Assembly: GCA_035079385.1 (NCBI GenBank)
Contig: JAVHKY010000027.1
Coordinates: forward strand, 372,001 to 436,000
Origin: Aspidiotus rigidus
Lineage: Eukaryota > Arthropoda > Insecta > Hemiptera > Diaspididae
Length of the DNA stretch: 64,000 nt
Direction of reading: 5' to 3'
In this document: positions 22,255 to 34,182 of the stretch, piece by piece
Layout of the letters: each line of letters begins with the position of its first letter
Position numbering within the stretch: the stretch's first letter is position 1
Notes under the pieces: model-generated
Database searches by the model: none
Seen by the model: the letters and a program-made list of their open reading frames with translations, nothing else
Told to the model about the DNA's origin: nothing
Position numbers and translations under genes: made by a program

Positions 22255-23225
22255 GAAAAACGACGTTTAAAAACTTTCCAGCCAATGAAAAGCTGAGAGA
22301 AGAGCAAAAACAGGAAAAACATTCATTATCTCATCCTGAAGAAAACGGGCACCTCCCAATTCTAGAGTTCACGTCCAATACAAGGTCAATTCTCAAATAA
22401 AATCGTCCTTATGATTTCATAAAAATAATCAAAAAATTCTCCAGTCAACAAAAAGCTGAGAAAAGTGCGAAAACTAGGGAAATTGTTATTATTTTATACT
22501 GGTGAAAGTAGTAAATTTCCAATTTTCAAAGTTCGTGTCCAGTATAAGATTATAATTCTTACATGACTCCTACAATTTGATAAAAATGGTCGAAAATTCT
22601 TCAGTCAATGTCAAACCAAGGAGAGAGCAGAAACTGAAGAGAATCGATATTTTCAAACTGGGAAAAGGAGCAAGCTTCTGATTTTCAGAATTTGTAAGCT
22701 GAATAAAATTATTTCTCATATACAACCGTCGATGCCGTGCGATTCGATGAAAATGAGGCGAAAATTCTCCAGACAATGCGAAACTGAGGAGAGAACAGAA
22801 ACTGGAGAAATTCTACAGGAAACGTCAAGTCATCTACTTTTAAAGTTTGTATTCTAAATAAAGTTAATTTTCATAAAAAATCATTCTTACAATTTAATAG
22901 AAGTGATCAGAAAATTCCTCAGTCAACGTGAAACTGAGGAGAACGCAGAAAATGGAGAAATGTTATTTTTAGCCTACGCGCAAGTCAATTCCTATACAGT
23001 TTACATCCTGATAAGATTAATTCTCACGCATAATTACGCGTGTAAGATTTTGATACTCTCTCTTTCACTCGCCTGTATTCGGAAAAGAAAAAAAAAGAGT
23101 GACAGTTTCTCCAGTTTCTACACTTTTCTCAGCTTTTTGTTGGCTGGAGAGTTTTTTTATTATTTTTATGAGATTGTAAGGACGATTTTATGTAAGAACT
23201 GATCTTATGTTGGACGCGAACTTTG
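22255..23225. repeat. Tandem array of ~145-170-bp units with one inverted copy
   Basis: Units anchored on TCTCCAGTCAACAAAAAGCT followed by GAGGAGAGxxCAGAAACTGGAG recur near 22278, 22440, 22604, 22772 and 22917. At 23105-23220 the same unit appears on the opposite strand (AGCTTTTTGTTGGCTGGAG). The array can fold back and runs into the hairpin-ended family at 23.23 kb. Confidence 0.7.
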
Positions 23226-23227
23226 AA

Positions 23228-23560
23228 AATAATCGCCGTCCGGCAAAAAACTTGGAAAAATTTCGACCTCCGAGCTATATATTTCGAAGTCCCTAAAATA
23301 GCTCCAGATCACTGATGACGTTCTATTTTTACCTATCATATTATAGCTCGGAGGTTGAAATTTTTCCAAGTTCCTTTCCTATATATCTCGGGAATCAAGA
23401 CAAATTTAGGCTCTCGAACTATATTACTATATTATACTGGGTTTATAGTAGGTCTAGGCTTCTTGAATTCTCAATACGAAATCCAATTTGCCTTATACAA
23501 CAGATTCCCTGCGTTCCTCGTTTAACTTCGTTAAGGAAGCCGTCGTTTTTTTGTCGAATG
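23228..23560. mobile_element. Hairpin-ended dispersed repeat, copy 3
   Basis: It contains CGCCGTCCGGCAAAAAACTT, a TCCGAGCTATATATTTCGAA stretch, CACTGATGACGTTCTATTTT and GGTTTATAGTAGGTCTAGGC, and ends CGTTCCTCGTTTAACTTCGT-TAAGGAAGCCGTCG. The same order of words is seen in the copy at 23.87 kb. Confidence 0.6.
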
Positions 23561-23865
23561 TCGCATTATCGAGGCTTCAAGCGGATTTTCTGGTGAACTA
23601 TGCTCGATACCTTTAAACATCAGTCTCTTGTCTTACTCAAAGGATCAAATTTCATTAGTTTGTCGATTTTGGGGGGGATAAAAGGCGAAGGAAGTTACAA
23701 CCAACTCATAGGCCTGTCTACTCTCTAATCACGTCACCTCAGCTCAGTATGAGTTGGATTGGAGAATGACGCCTACTTACACAGCAAATATTTCTACTCT
23801 GTTTCAAATCTAGTTTTTCCACCCATCAGTACAGCGTGAGGACTTCTAAGAATATTTAACTTTCA

Positions 23866-24137
23866 ACAGGAAAGCTGTTCTATTTGTGCGCCGTCCTTCG
23901 AAAAACTTGGTAAAATTTCGACTCTCGAGCTATATTTTTCGAAGTCCCTAAAATAGGTCCAGGTCACTGATGACGTTCTATTTTATATTAAGTTTATAGT
24001 AGGTCTAGGACTCTTTTATACCAGCTTTATAGTGGGTCTAAGCTCCCTTGAACTCTCGATACCAAAATCAATTTGACTTATAGATCAGGTTCCTGCGTTC
24101 CTCGTCTAACTTCGTTAAGGAAGCCGTTGTTTTTTGA
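23866..24137. mobile_element. Hairpin-ended dispersed repeat, copy 4
   Basis: It starts with a degenerate hairpin AACAGGAAAGCTGTT-CTATT, then GTGCGCCGTCC, CACTGATGACGTTCTATTTT and AGTTTATAGTAGGTCTAGGA, and ends CGTTCCTCGTCTAACTTCGT-TAAGGAAGCCG. About 270 bp, same orientation as copy 3, lacking the minisatellite of copy 1. Confidence 0.6.
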
Positions 24138-24139
24138 AA

Positions 24140-25135
24140 TATCGTCGATGGATGACACTAGAAATTATAAGAATATCAAGGACATTAAGTGTAACCCAGT
24201 AAAAGTAAAACGAGGATGCACTGAGAAGAAATTAATTCAAGTTTTTATCAGTAGGAGTTTGAGAATTGAATGCGGAGTTCGTCAGTAGGGGAGGCGAATT
24301 CAAAGAACAGCTTGTGAGAGATTATGGTATCAGTAGCAGAGAGTTGGCAATTAAGATTAGCCTTCTTGAGAAATTTATTTGGGCGGAGTCCGTCAAAGTT
24401 TCTTAATGAGAAGTTCAAAAAATTTGGCATTCTTAAGAAAGGATTCGTAAGGAGCCATTCTCATGAGGTAGGTTTCGTTTTTTTTTTTCTTGAAAACTTC
24501 TCAATTTTATGTGATGCTAATACCTGCGTGATACCAGTATGAATGTTTGCACTCACCGATTTCGGTATTCCTCTTAAGCTTTCTATCTGGATTTCACACT
24601 TAGCCTATTAGTCTGACTAACGCTTTTCTTGTCGAGTACGTCTTGGGTAAAAATATTTTTAGCTCTTCTTTTTGATTTACCAAACATTTTTTTAAATCTT
24701 ATTGCACAAGAATAGCAGTAGGCCGGTAGGCGGATGTTCTCATCCACTCAACATCTAGGCTATAAAGTTGATCGAATAAATTTATTTCAGTTTATGCGAT
24801 GATTAAATTTTTTTATCGCCTTGGCCAACACACGAAAGCCTTCAAAAAAATTCGGCGCACATTTATTCGAATGAATCGAAGCATTGTGGGTGTTCTTATT
24901 TTGATATTGTTTTCATTTTTATTTCTGTGATTTTATTTCGTTTAGTATCTCCAGTCAACGATCACTTGATAAACATTTTACATACTTGGATTGAAGGTAT
25001 ATAAAAATGTCGTTCATCTTAATAACTTTTTTTTTTTTTTTTATTATTTTATTTTTACGAGCACTAGAGCTGCACGAGGGATATTGGCTCGGCGTTACAA
25101 AAGTTATGGAAGAAATATCATAAATAACACATAAG
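24140..25135. other. Intergenic, no gene seen
   Basis: AT-rich sequence with a poly(T) run near 25028-25042. Short overlapping frames at 24248-24542 on both strands have no recognisable motif. Confidence 0.4.
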
Positions 25136-26129
25136 TAGAGTCCGGAAGTTCATGATTTTGCATCTTTTTTTTGGTTGACGTTAAAGTCAATTTGATGAGA
25201 AATGTGGATCGATCTCACGCATAGGGACCCCCTCCCAAAATCTTATGTTGCACGTTTTTGCATTTTTCAACGTTATTGCACGTTTTTGCACGTTTTGCCT
25301 TTTTTTTTAAACTCCGTCATTTTCTTCCAAAATTTCATCAATTTTTTGAAAAATATTGCTTACTGAACCTGAGAAAAAAAGAACAAAAATAAATATTAAG
25401 GATGAAAGTGAAATGATTTCAAGAACAAGTTACTTGACGAATGAAAATCTGCATGTACGAAGAATGACTTTTACAAATACCTGTGTGAAGGTCGAAACTT
25501 GTCTTTACCAGAGCGGCCCCACTCAACCCATCTGTATTAGTCACCGTCTAATTTTTTCAAACGAGCGTGAAGTACTAGGGAGAGTTGTAAGAATGTATGG
25601 AGTCTGATTAATCGTGAAAGCACGTCGAGGGTCGGGATCTGCCCTTGGCCGAGCAGCTTCATTTACTGAGAGTTGTACAAGAAAAATTGGAAGCTGTGAG
25701 AGAGAGAAGGCGGTAATACGGATATTCTTCGAGAAAAGTTTCATTCCGTTTTTGAAGAAAAAAATGAGGGTCTGCAACTACTGCTCAAAATTGACCGCGG
25801 TAAAATACCAGCCGACATGAGCCCAGAGGTTTTGAGCTGTCTTCGATACGCTCCGCTGAGTTCGGTCGAGGTGGAGCGCTTGTTCTCCCAATTCAAGCTA
25901 ATTCTATCCGATGGACGATTAAATTACATCGATACTAGTCGAAAAAAAACGAGTCATCTAAATGTCAATGCTCATATTTTAAAGTAAGTCTTAATATTTC
26001 ATTTTTGTGATTGCACGTTTTCCAAATTATATCGCGCGTTTCCAATTTTTCTTGCACGTTTATACTGCATTTTTTCCACTTTTTATTGCACGAATGGCGA
26101 TTTTATACTGCACGAACTTCCGAACTCTA
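25136..26129. mobile_element. Deleted hAT transposon with intact ends and 8-bp target duplication
   Basis: Ends TAGAGTCCGGAAGTTC (25136) and GAACTTCCGAACTCTA (ending 26129) are inverted repeats, flanked by the direct duplication CACATAAG at 25128-25135 and 26130-26137. Subterminal TTGCACGTTTTTGCA-like words are repeated on both sides (25248-25300 and 26010-26110), as expected for transposase binding sites. At 25818-25986 it still encodes a hAT C-terminal dimerisation segment. Internal sequence is too short for a full transposase. Confidence 0.9.
25818..25986 (+). pseudogene. hAT transposase C-terminal dimerisation segment
   Basis: The plus strand reads SCLRYAPLSSVEVERLFSQF then KLILSDGRLNYIDTS and a Lys-rich end. 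The S-S-V-E-V-E-R-x-F-S-x-F-K-x-I-L-x-D-x-R pattern is the conserved hATC motif of arthropod hAT proteins. It lacks the RNase H-like catalytic core and any linked upstream exon. Confidence 0.75.
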
Positions 26130-26529
26130 CACATAAGAAAGGGAGGTTTTAAGGAAGTTGGTAGAGTAAGGAAAAGTGAGGAAGGATAAGAGGATGGAAT
26201 ATAATGTCGAGTGTAACTGCTTCAGGTAATGGTGTGTAAAAGTTTACAATGTGTGTATGTAGAAGGTTGGTATTTTACTGCAATGGATTTCAGTACTACT
26301 GTTTCATTCTAAGAATTTTATAAGCTAGAAATCCATTCATATCCTTTCTTATATCACTTATTATAATTTTTTTCGTTCATCTACCCAAACATCTATCTTA
26401 ACAAGAATTAATAAGCCACACAAATACTTTAGATTTCGATCACAGACCATGAATTAACCAGTCATCAGCTGTGATGAAAGAGCAAATATGCAGTAATCTC
26501 AAAAACTTAGAGTTTCGTCACGAAGTACA

Positions 26530-26560
26530 TTCATTGACGCGAACAGGAAACCTGTTTCAT
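26530..26560. repeat. Solo end of the hairpin-ended family
   Basis: GAACAGGAAACCTGTTTCATGGGG matches the AACAGG..CCTGTT..ATGGGG end seen at 14.5, 18.46 and 23.87 kb. No partner end is visible nearby. Confidence 0.45.
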
Positions 26561-27369
26561 GGGGTCTTTATAATTTTTCGATATCAATTTCGACTTTGAT
26601 AATCGATCAATTATTGGACTGAAACGTTTTCAATTCTTCTTCCTTTTATACTACTGCACAAAGAGGAGGACAACCCCCATAGCTTGGTAATACGAATTTT
26701 TCTATGTCTCATACCTTCATTCTATTGTTCTAGGACACTTTGACCGCTTTTTTGCTCTCGTTGAACGGTAGAATTGTCTTTACTTGGGGAAATTTTCGGC
26801 CTATTATGGTGGTACTCCCATGAGTTCTCTCTTCTACCCTTTCCAAGCTTCGCGAGCAACGTCAGTTCAGAGTAGATTCAGTTCCGCCCAGTGTCAACCG
26901 CGTTTGGAACCAACATTACCACCACTCCTTCAACATCGGTTTTAGGTAAGTTATACGTCAATCTCATCGGCAACAGACTTTCGTGAATTTTAGGGGCACA
27001 ATTTGATAGGACTTTTAGAATCGAAGTCAAAAATAAGTCGACACTCAGTAGTAGATCGGTATCGACATTGCGTCGATTCAACTATTACTGGCTGCACTGG
27101 TCAAACACGATTAATATTCTCGATAGTCCTTGTTATATAATCATGACTGTTGGATACTAAACTATTCTTGTGATTGCTCAACCGTATGATTGCCTGACTA
27201 AAGATCATTATCAATAGTACAAACAAGGTTGATCCGTTCACAGAGAGGACGGAACTAGCAACCAAGTATTTTTGAATGAGTTAGCGTGTTATAGAGAGAG
27301 TTGATTTATCACACCTAACAATGACTAAGCATTCTGTCTACGAGTGGTGAAATCCTCAGACACATGGAA

Positions 27370-27610
27370 CGTTTCAAAGGAGTGACTCTACATCGACTCC
27401 AGATTAACGTCGATTTGAAGTCGACCAGCATACATCCCCAGAAAACTAAGAATCGACCACTAATCGACACATCAGACCATTCGAGTTCAGATTTTGGAAA
27501 AGTCGATGTGGCAAGTATAAGTCGAATTGGTCGAGTCGACATTAGTTGACCCAAGGTATCGAAGCAGTTTCGAAGAAGTCAGGGTTTAGGTCGATTTAAC
27601 GTTCTTTATC
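27370..27610. repeat. TCGA-dense repeat related to 40.05 kb
   Basis: ACTCCAGATTAACGTCGATTTGAAGTCGAC at 27397 (written in two parts: ACTCCAGATTAACGTCGATT, TGAAGTCGAC) resembles ACTCCAGATTGACGTCAATT at 40059. About ten TCGA tetramers fall within ~210 bases. Function unknown. Confidence 0.4.
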
Positions 27611-27619
27611 GGTCGACAT

Positions 27620-29130
27620 GATTCATCAAGATGGTACGTCAACTTTCTGAGAACTTCAAAATTTGGTCTAAAAGAGAAATGATGAGGAACCGTTACTCTG
27701 CACTGGGCACGAGAACGAGGTATTTGCGCATCAAGCTTCAAACACTCATCCCAAGAAACTAAGATTCTAGAAAGAAAAGGACTGAAAAATTCACTTACAT
27801 ACATTAGTCTTTATTCATTTGCTTCGAATATTTTTCATTTGCCATTATAGGTTAATTTATTTTCTTATCAAGGTTTTTTTGAGGAAAATATTTTACGCCA
27901 TATCCTCGTCGAAATCGCCCTCACGGTCCAGTAGACAAATTTTTTCCAAAAAAATGAACTACAGGGCGTTCCTACATCTTTCTCAAGAATTACGACCATA
28001 TTAAAGGTTTTCGAAGACCCTAACATAAAATATTTCCGTCGTCGAAAAAATACAAATTTTAAAAAATTACTCCTTCTTTTTCCTTTTTCATATCGCACAC
28101 ATTAACAGAGCGAGAAAGCAAACGCTCGTTGATATCGTTAAGTATATTCAGATCATGAACGAATACATCTCCGTTTGAATATTCTAATTATTATAGAGTT
28201 GCATAAACTACTCACAGGTTATAAAGCCAGCAAAAATAATATCGCCGTTCCAGTCTGGTCTTTTTATTTTTATTTTTTCTTCCCTCGTCTATTTCCAGAC
28301 AAAGTCTAGTTTTTCGCCTTATTTTTACGATATAGTCCGATTTAGTGGTGGTTTATACATTTTTCGTGCCTAAATTTACGCGATTAATAGAACGTGCATC
28401 AATGTAACGTTGAAAAACAGAATTTTTAAACGAGTAAATCCGCGAGCGATGGTTTTTATGAACGAGAATCCTCGTTGTTGTTAACGAGTTCTCTTTTTAT
28501 CGTTACGGGGAGCCAGTCCGGTTGTAAATTCCATTTTGAATAGAAAATTTTTCTGAATGCGAAAAGAAATCTGCGAATACGAAGTTCTGTATATTGTCTT
28601 TCCTCACCCTTTACTACTTTACTATAGTGGCGCATTTTCCTTTCTATGTCAGTATGTAACTTATGTGTATGCATACCACGAAAATACCATGTAGAGATAA
28701 AATACTCGTTTACTGAGAATTTGAATGGGCTACAAAATATGCGCATTGTACTGACAAAGGGAAGAAATAAGAGTAGTTGTTTCTGGAAATTTGTATGCGT
28801 GATTATACCTACTGATAAAAAATGGGCTAATGATCGTGATAGAAAGGAATCGAGAGAAAAAGTATTGTTCGCTCCCGGATACGCTATATTGTACACATAG
28901 AAAGGCTTTAGTCTCTGTGTAATACTGGAGTTTAGCTTCAATTATTTGTGAGGAAAAACTGCAAGAGTTTCCGTTTTCTACCCATTTTACGGAAGCAACG
29001 AGGTATATTTTCGATTTGCATGCAAGCGCCAGCTGAGCAAACTTGTCGGTTTGTGCGTTTTCAACGTATAGGCAGACATGCCCGTCCTCTGGACGAAGCC
29101 CTTAAAGGTACCTAACCCAAGCCTGTAATT
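27620..29130. other. Intergenic; one long antisense open frame not supported
   Basis: The minus-strand frame 28456-28941 (161 codons) is the longest here. It has no recognisable domain, no splice context and AT-driven composition (Phe/Ser/Leu/Lys), so I leave it uncalled. Confidence 0.35.
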
Positions 29131-29139
29131 TCTTCAAGT

Positions 29140-29870
29140 TTGATTCCCAACTGTTACCTCATCTATTCTCTGGTCTCTGCCGTCTCTCCATCATTTCAAT
29201 ATCCTGTATGTTCTCTCAATGATACCACGCCTTGAGAAACTTTCTCAACTCATTGGATCTATAAAGATCAAACACTTTCACACCCACAAACACATACTCC
29301 CACTCAAATCGTTACCCTACTGCCCGCAAAACTATATTTATCAACCAATTGTTAACTACTCATTCATAATCGTCAGACCCGACTTGTCCCCGTGTCTCCT
29401 CACTCACTAAAAGAGACCTTTGTCTGCAGAAGATCACATCCCGATACTGATCATATTCCTACGTGATATTAAGTAGTAACCACCCACTATCCGAAACTCA
29501 TCTCCTCCCCCCCCCCCCACTATTCAGTATGGAACGCAAAAACTCAACAAATTTATCATTTGTTCGTCTTTAATAACAAACCAATAAAACTCTTTTCGTC
29601 AATATATTTGCTTTTGAAGTAAATCAAACCCTCGGCGCACTACGATTTATCCCCACTCTCAAACTCTGCGTTGAAGCTGATAACCCCCCCCCCCTCCTCT
29701 CAAATGCCACTTCCTAACTCTCTCTACCAATTTTCTTGCATCCATAGCTCAATTCACTCGTCTCCCAATCTATGCACCTGCACTCTACCGACATAATTAT
29801 CGCCTCCTAAACTATTCAAACACATCAAATTGAACCATCTACCCCCTATCATTTATCCACTTCTCCATGG
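29140..29870 (+). other. G-poor, C/A/T-rich stretch, possibly decayed jockey-type coding strand
   Basis: About 700 bases with very few G on the plus strand and runs of C (29507-29519, 29682-29695). The same strand bias marks the coding strand of the jockey-type fragment at 42.8-43.75 kb, and a frame at 29219-29410 has a faintly similar HILPLKSLPYCP..PIVNYS stretch. The match is weak. Confidence 0.3.
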
Positions 29871-29899
29871 CTAATCCCTTCCTCAGATACCCGGCTCGA

Positions 29900-31500
29900 T
29901 CTTGTGATGTAACACGGGGGAGAGGAGTAGAGCCTCGTCCTGCTACCAACATAAACTATACATTATTTATGTAACGTAACCTATCGAGACAGCAAGCTAA
30001 ATCAAATAATCTTGCTCATTCCGGCGAAGCTTCCACATAGTATAGCCATCAGACTATCCACTTCCACTCCAGAGAATACTCAAGACTCTGATCCTAGCCT
30101 ATCGGTCCAGATAGGACCCAGAGCCAGCTCAGTCAGAAAGCGCGAGTACTTATCAGAGGGAAGGGTTAACCCGAGGCTAGACCAAAAGTCCAGTTCGGTG
30201 TCACTTTTAGAGATCACTCAAACTATGAGAAACGTTAGTTCTAGAGGAGGGTCTTATCGTCGCCGGTTGAAAGCTCTACTTCTTTCCAAACTTACGAAAA
30301 TCAGTTTGTCGTTGTCATTGATCATCCTTTCTACGAATAAAAGAGTAAAAAACTTGACGGTGTATGGATTTAAAAAAAAGGAAACTACAAGGATTGGAAA
30401 TCCAATCAAACAGGCCTAGAGAAGAGAAGACTATGGGACTACTTAACGAAAAATTTTGAGGAGTAAGGTTCGAAAGGGGGTGACGCACATCCAATTTGTC
30501 AGATTACTCGAACGACATTCGGATCACATATTGAGACGCTAATCAGCGTCTAGCTAGACCTAGGATCGAAAAACTGCTCATCGAAATAAAGGAGTCGATA
30601 CCTGACGAGAGTCATTTTTTAAAAACACGATTTATTATCCGAAACTAAACTATGGTTCGACACAAATAGATATTGAAAGATCTATTTTGCCGAATCAAGG
30701 TCAATCAGTCGATAGGATCAAATAAAAAAGCAAGATTCCAAACTTGATGAAATTCCGTTGGTCATACTGCTATCGGTCATAGTCGGATACTCGTCACGAA
30801 CCCATTTAATCGATGTAGATGATAAGCAGGTTGAGTGTACTCGCGACTTAGATGAAAGTTCAAAAATTTTTATTCGTAGACCCACGTTAATTTGAGTGCG
30901 GCTGGTCCGAAATGTGGTTCTTTCGGATTCCGTTGAATTTATACTACGTCATTAACACGAAATTATTACGCAGTCTGAAATGCGACAATCCGAGAAGGCT
31001 GAATCGGAGCAGTCCGAAAAATCGATCACCGTTTCAAGTTTTCGAAATTTAAAAGATCTTGATCCGGGTTTAAGGAACGCCGATCACGATAAAATTGATA
31101 ATTCGAAAAGAAATATAAATTTCATGTCCCGCCCGAATCCATGTTAAATTTACGGTGAGTACGTCAATACACCCAGGCCTCGGCGGCCACGTTTTTTCAA
31201 TCCGGTATAATATCGAAAATCCACCCGCGTTAGTCCGAGTAATAAAAAACATTTTTCAGCTGTTTTGTGCATTTTGTGATCAAGTTATTAAGCTTTGCAG
31301 TAATAGTCCTTGCATACAGTACTTCAAAATACGATATGTGGCCAATATGTGAGGACGTGCATACACCCCATTTTGAGGGGTTGAACTACCCCAAAATCGA
31401 TTTTTCTGAGATATCTCGTTGGGGTTCGACTTAACAGAAAAAAGTTTCAAATAAATGTTGTAGAGCGTGAAATTTTCTTCAAAATGGTATATTTACATGT
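29900..31500. other. Intergenic, no gene recognised
   Basis: A plus-strand frame at 30012-30419 (135 codons, Ser/Arg-rich) has no recognisable family or splice context. A GAGGGGTTGAACTACCCCAA hairpin-like word at ~31374 starts sequence that resembles the 17.95-kb tandem unit. Confidence 0.35.
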
Positions 31501-31518
31501 AATTGTATAGAAAATGAT

Positions 31519-31720
31519 GTAGCACAAATACACAGCTTGGCTCTTGCTGGTATTATCGCTTATATGAAAAATGCGAGACTGAATAACGACGACCTTCCTG
31601 TCTTCAAATTAGCAGACCTTGCTCGAGATTACAAGGACAATCTCATGGAACTGGAACTTGATCGTTGTGTTCACTCAGTTCAAATCTCAGAGGAGCGTAA
31701 CCGTCCAGAAAAACAGCTTT
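31519..31720 (+). pseudogene. Fragment of a widespread uncharacterised arthropod ORF (N-terminal part)
   Basis: The plus strand reads DVAQIHSLALAGIIAYMKNA then PVFKLADLARDYKDNLMELE and a C-V-H-S motif. This (L)A..I.Y....R.....PVFKL.DL...Y...L..L....VHS pattern is one I associate with many uncharacterised arthropod proteins. It breaks off after ~60 codons and has no splice context. Confidence 0.45.
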
Positions 31721-31899
31721 TTTCCTTCATAATACACAATATATTTATCTAATATAGTCCAGGACAATAAAATTTGGAGATGGAAACAGTCTTTTGTGTG
31801 AAATATCTGCAGAATGACCTGTAATGCACCTAAGAAATGTCTACAATTATCTTGACAGAGTTTTTCTCCGAGTTGACTCAAAAGTTTTGCAGATAATCT

Positions 31900-33807
31900 T
31901 CGTCAACGAATAACTTCGGAACAAAGTTACCAGAAACATTCATAGGTAAAGTACAAAGAGAAACTACTACAAAACATCAGCATTTGCACTTTTATATTCA
32001 TATTAAGACCGAAAGGTTGAATTTTACGAATCCATTATAATAATGATATCAAAAGCAATCAGTAGTATGGCAAAGACGAAAACCGCTTAAAATTGTTTAG
32101 TATTAATCATAGGAGCAGGGAGTTTTACCGGTAGCGGGATAGGGGATGGCAGGAGGCTACTAGCCTTCTCACCCGGTCGAAACACCTTCCAAAAAGTGGG
32201 TAAAAATTTAAAAAATACTAATGTAGCACTAGAGTAAAATAACAAATTGCAAATTAATCACTGATCATCAAATTTTTTGTAATTTTTTTCTGTTTCCTTC
32301 AAGAGAAAATTACGCCACCACCGCTGGGAAAGTTGGTGCTGTTGACACCAAAATAACGTTTTAGAGTTGTTGAGCCTCTCAAAATTTTGAGAACGAACTT
32401 CTGAAATACGTATCAAACTTTTACGAGCCTGATATCTCAAATTAAATTCAAACACTTGAGACCGACCTTCATTCTTCTCACGATGTACAACGAATCAAAA
32501 TGCTTATATTTTACCTAATGTGACAAATCTACCTCATAGAACATCTTCCAGTCGGATAAATCCAAATTAAGGGAAAAGAAAAAAGTTAAGGTAAATCGCT
32601 ACGCGCGAAATTTATCATGTCCGGATACTCGGTGTAATTCACTATCGTTAAAGGTATATCGCAATCTAGGAATATCGCAATAAAAAGAGGTGCGATTTAC
32701 GTGTAAAAAAGTGAGAAAAATTTTTCCTCGCTACGATTTTTGTAATAATATCAACTTATAATCGTTCTATCGTTAAGATAAATTTCACGTTCGCAAGAGA
32801 AAAAAATGGTACGTGCACGAGTACATTGTAACTTATGACCCAAGTTATACTCATTCCACTCGAGGAGAAAATCTTGTTTATTCGTTGAATTTTCAACGCT
32901 TCTTGCACGCTGTGTTGTATCACCAATACTTCCTCATTCTCGGTACGCATTTCAAGTCCAGAACTTGGTTTTCTTATAGAGCAAGCATGTGACAATAATT
33001 TCCAGAAATGAGAGCAAATTAGCGTTATTCTCGTGTACCATACATAAGAGTATTGAATTCGTGAGCAAAGTTTCTAATTAACCAATGACCCAATAAAATT
33101 TCGCATCGTCGTAAGAAAATTACTTAAAATTCAACTTCTAAGCAGACGACTGTAAGTACGTGTCAACCTAAAAAAAAGATCTGGACTCGAAAACCTGAGA
33201 TATTTGAGGCAAGTTACTCGTGTGAAATTTTACGCGCTACAAATTTCGCTCCTCTAATATTTTCGCTAAATGGTTTTGTTCGTGACTTATTCCGAGTTCA
33301 ATTAATAATCGTCTCGATCTCATTGCTCATTTTGTCGGTCGTAGCGCTCCTAACGGGTGATTGGCCCGAATTTTGACAGCATGCACGTTTGTAGTCGCGA
33401 TTTGTAGTTCCATTCATTAGAATGCAATTGAGCTCATCAATCCCTAATTCCTGAGGTACGTACCTTATTGTTACATACAAGCTTCTTTCAAACGTGCTTA
33501 CGTTGGTCTTAGTTGAGTTGAGTTTACTTCTGGCTGTTGTTATACTATATCTTCATTGGGCCCTAATAAATGCGACTGTTGGCCAAAGCAGTTTCAACAA
33601 GAGGAAGAGGACACGCGAAGAAGAGATACAGAAAATTTGATACCTACGATATGATGCTCGTAACTTAGTTCTGTAGAATTACGGATAGTTTTTTGGAATA
33701 AGCCAGATATATGATCGTAATAAGCCTTCATTATTGACAGAGATGTTCATCATATCTTCAAATCAAAATTCGAAAGTTTTTAAATTACAAGCCGTACAAA
33801 TAAATAA
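31900..33807. other. Intergenic, no gene seen
   Basis: AT-rich with short unconvincing frames on both strands (for example 32756-32995 and 33298-33480 on minus). No TE ends recognised. Confidence 0.4.
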
Positions 33808-33815
33808 CTTATCAC

Positions 33816-34034
33816 CAGAGACCGGATTTTTCGGCATTTTTGATGGAGATTTTCGGCACTAAAAATTTAGTTTTCGGCATAATTCGGCAATAACAAAAAA
33901 GTACAATTTTTTTGCATTTTTTGAGTCATTTAATACTAAAAATTATACATTTTCCTTCTAGAATTCGGCAAAAACGACGATTTCCGCATTTATTTTTTAC
34001 TTTTTCGGCATTTTGCCGAGAAATCCGGTCTCTG
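33816..34034. mobile_element. hAT MITE, 219 bp, with 8-bp target duplication
   Basis: Ends CAGAGACCGGATTTTTCGGC (33816) and GCCGAGAAATCCGGTCTCTG (ending 34034) are inverted repeats, flanked by direct CTTATCAC at 33808-33815 and 34035-34042. The body repeats TTCGGCA several times in both orientations. No coding capacity. Confidence 0.9.
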
Positions 34035-34182
34035 CTTATCACAATATTATCAGAAAACTCACGGGTTCTTTGACGGAGTTAAACGATCAGGGGTCGCAGA
34101 GAGGTTGTTTTGTGGGGTACCTACATGGGATCTGAAAAACGTAGGTTGTGACGTCACAGGCCCAGACTTTGGGAGCTATACT

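Noticed and set aside
28456..28941. 161-codon open frame on the minus strand
   Set aside because: No recognisable motif, AT-driven composition, an overlapping open frame on the other strand and no splice context.
29507..29695. CRISPR-like or regulatory meaning of the poly(C) runs
   Set aside because: They are simple homopolymers in a strand-biased decayed region; there are no regularly spaced repeats anywhere in the window.
30012..30419. 135-codon Ser/Arg-rich plus-strand frame
   Set aside because: No start context, splice sites or family resemblance.
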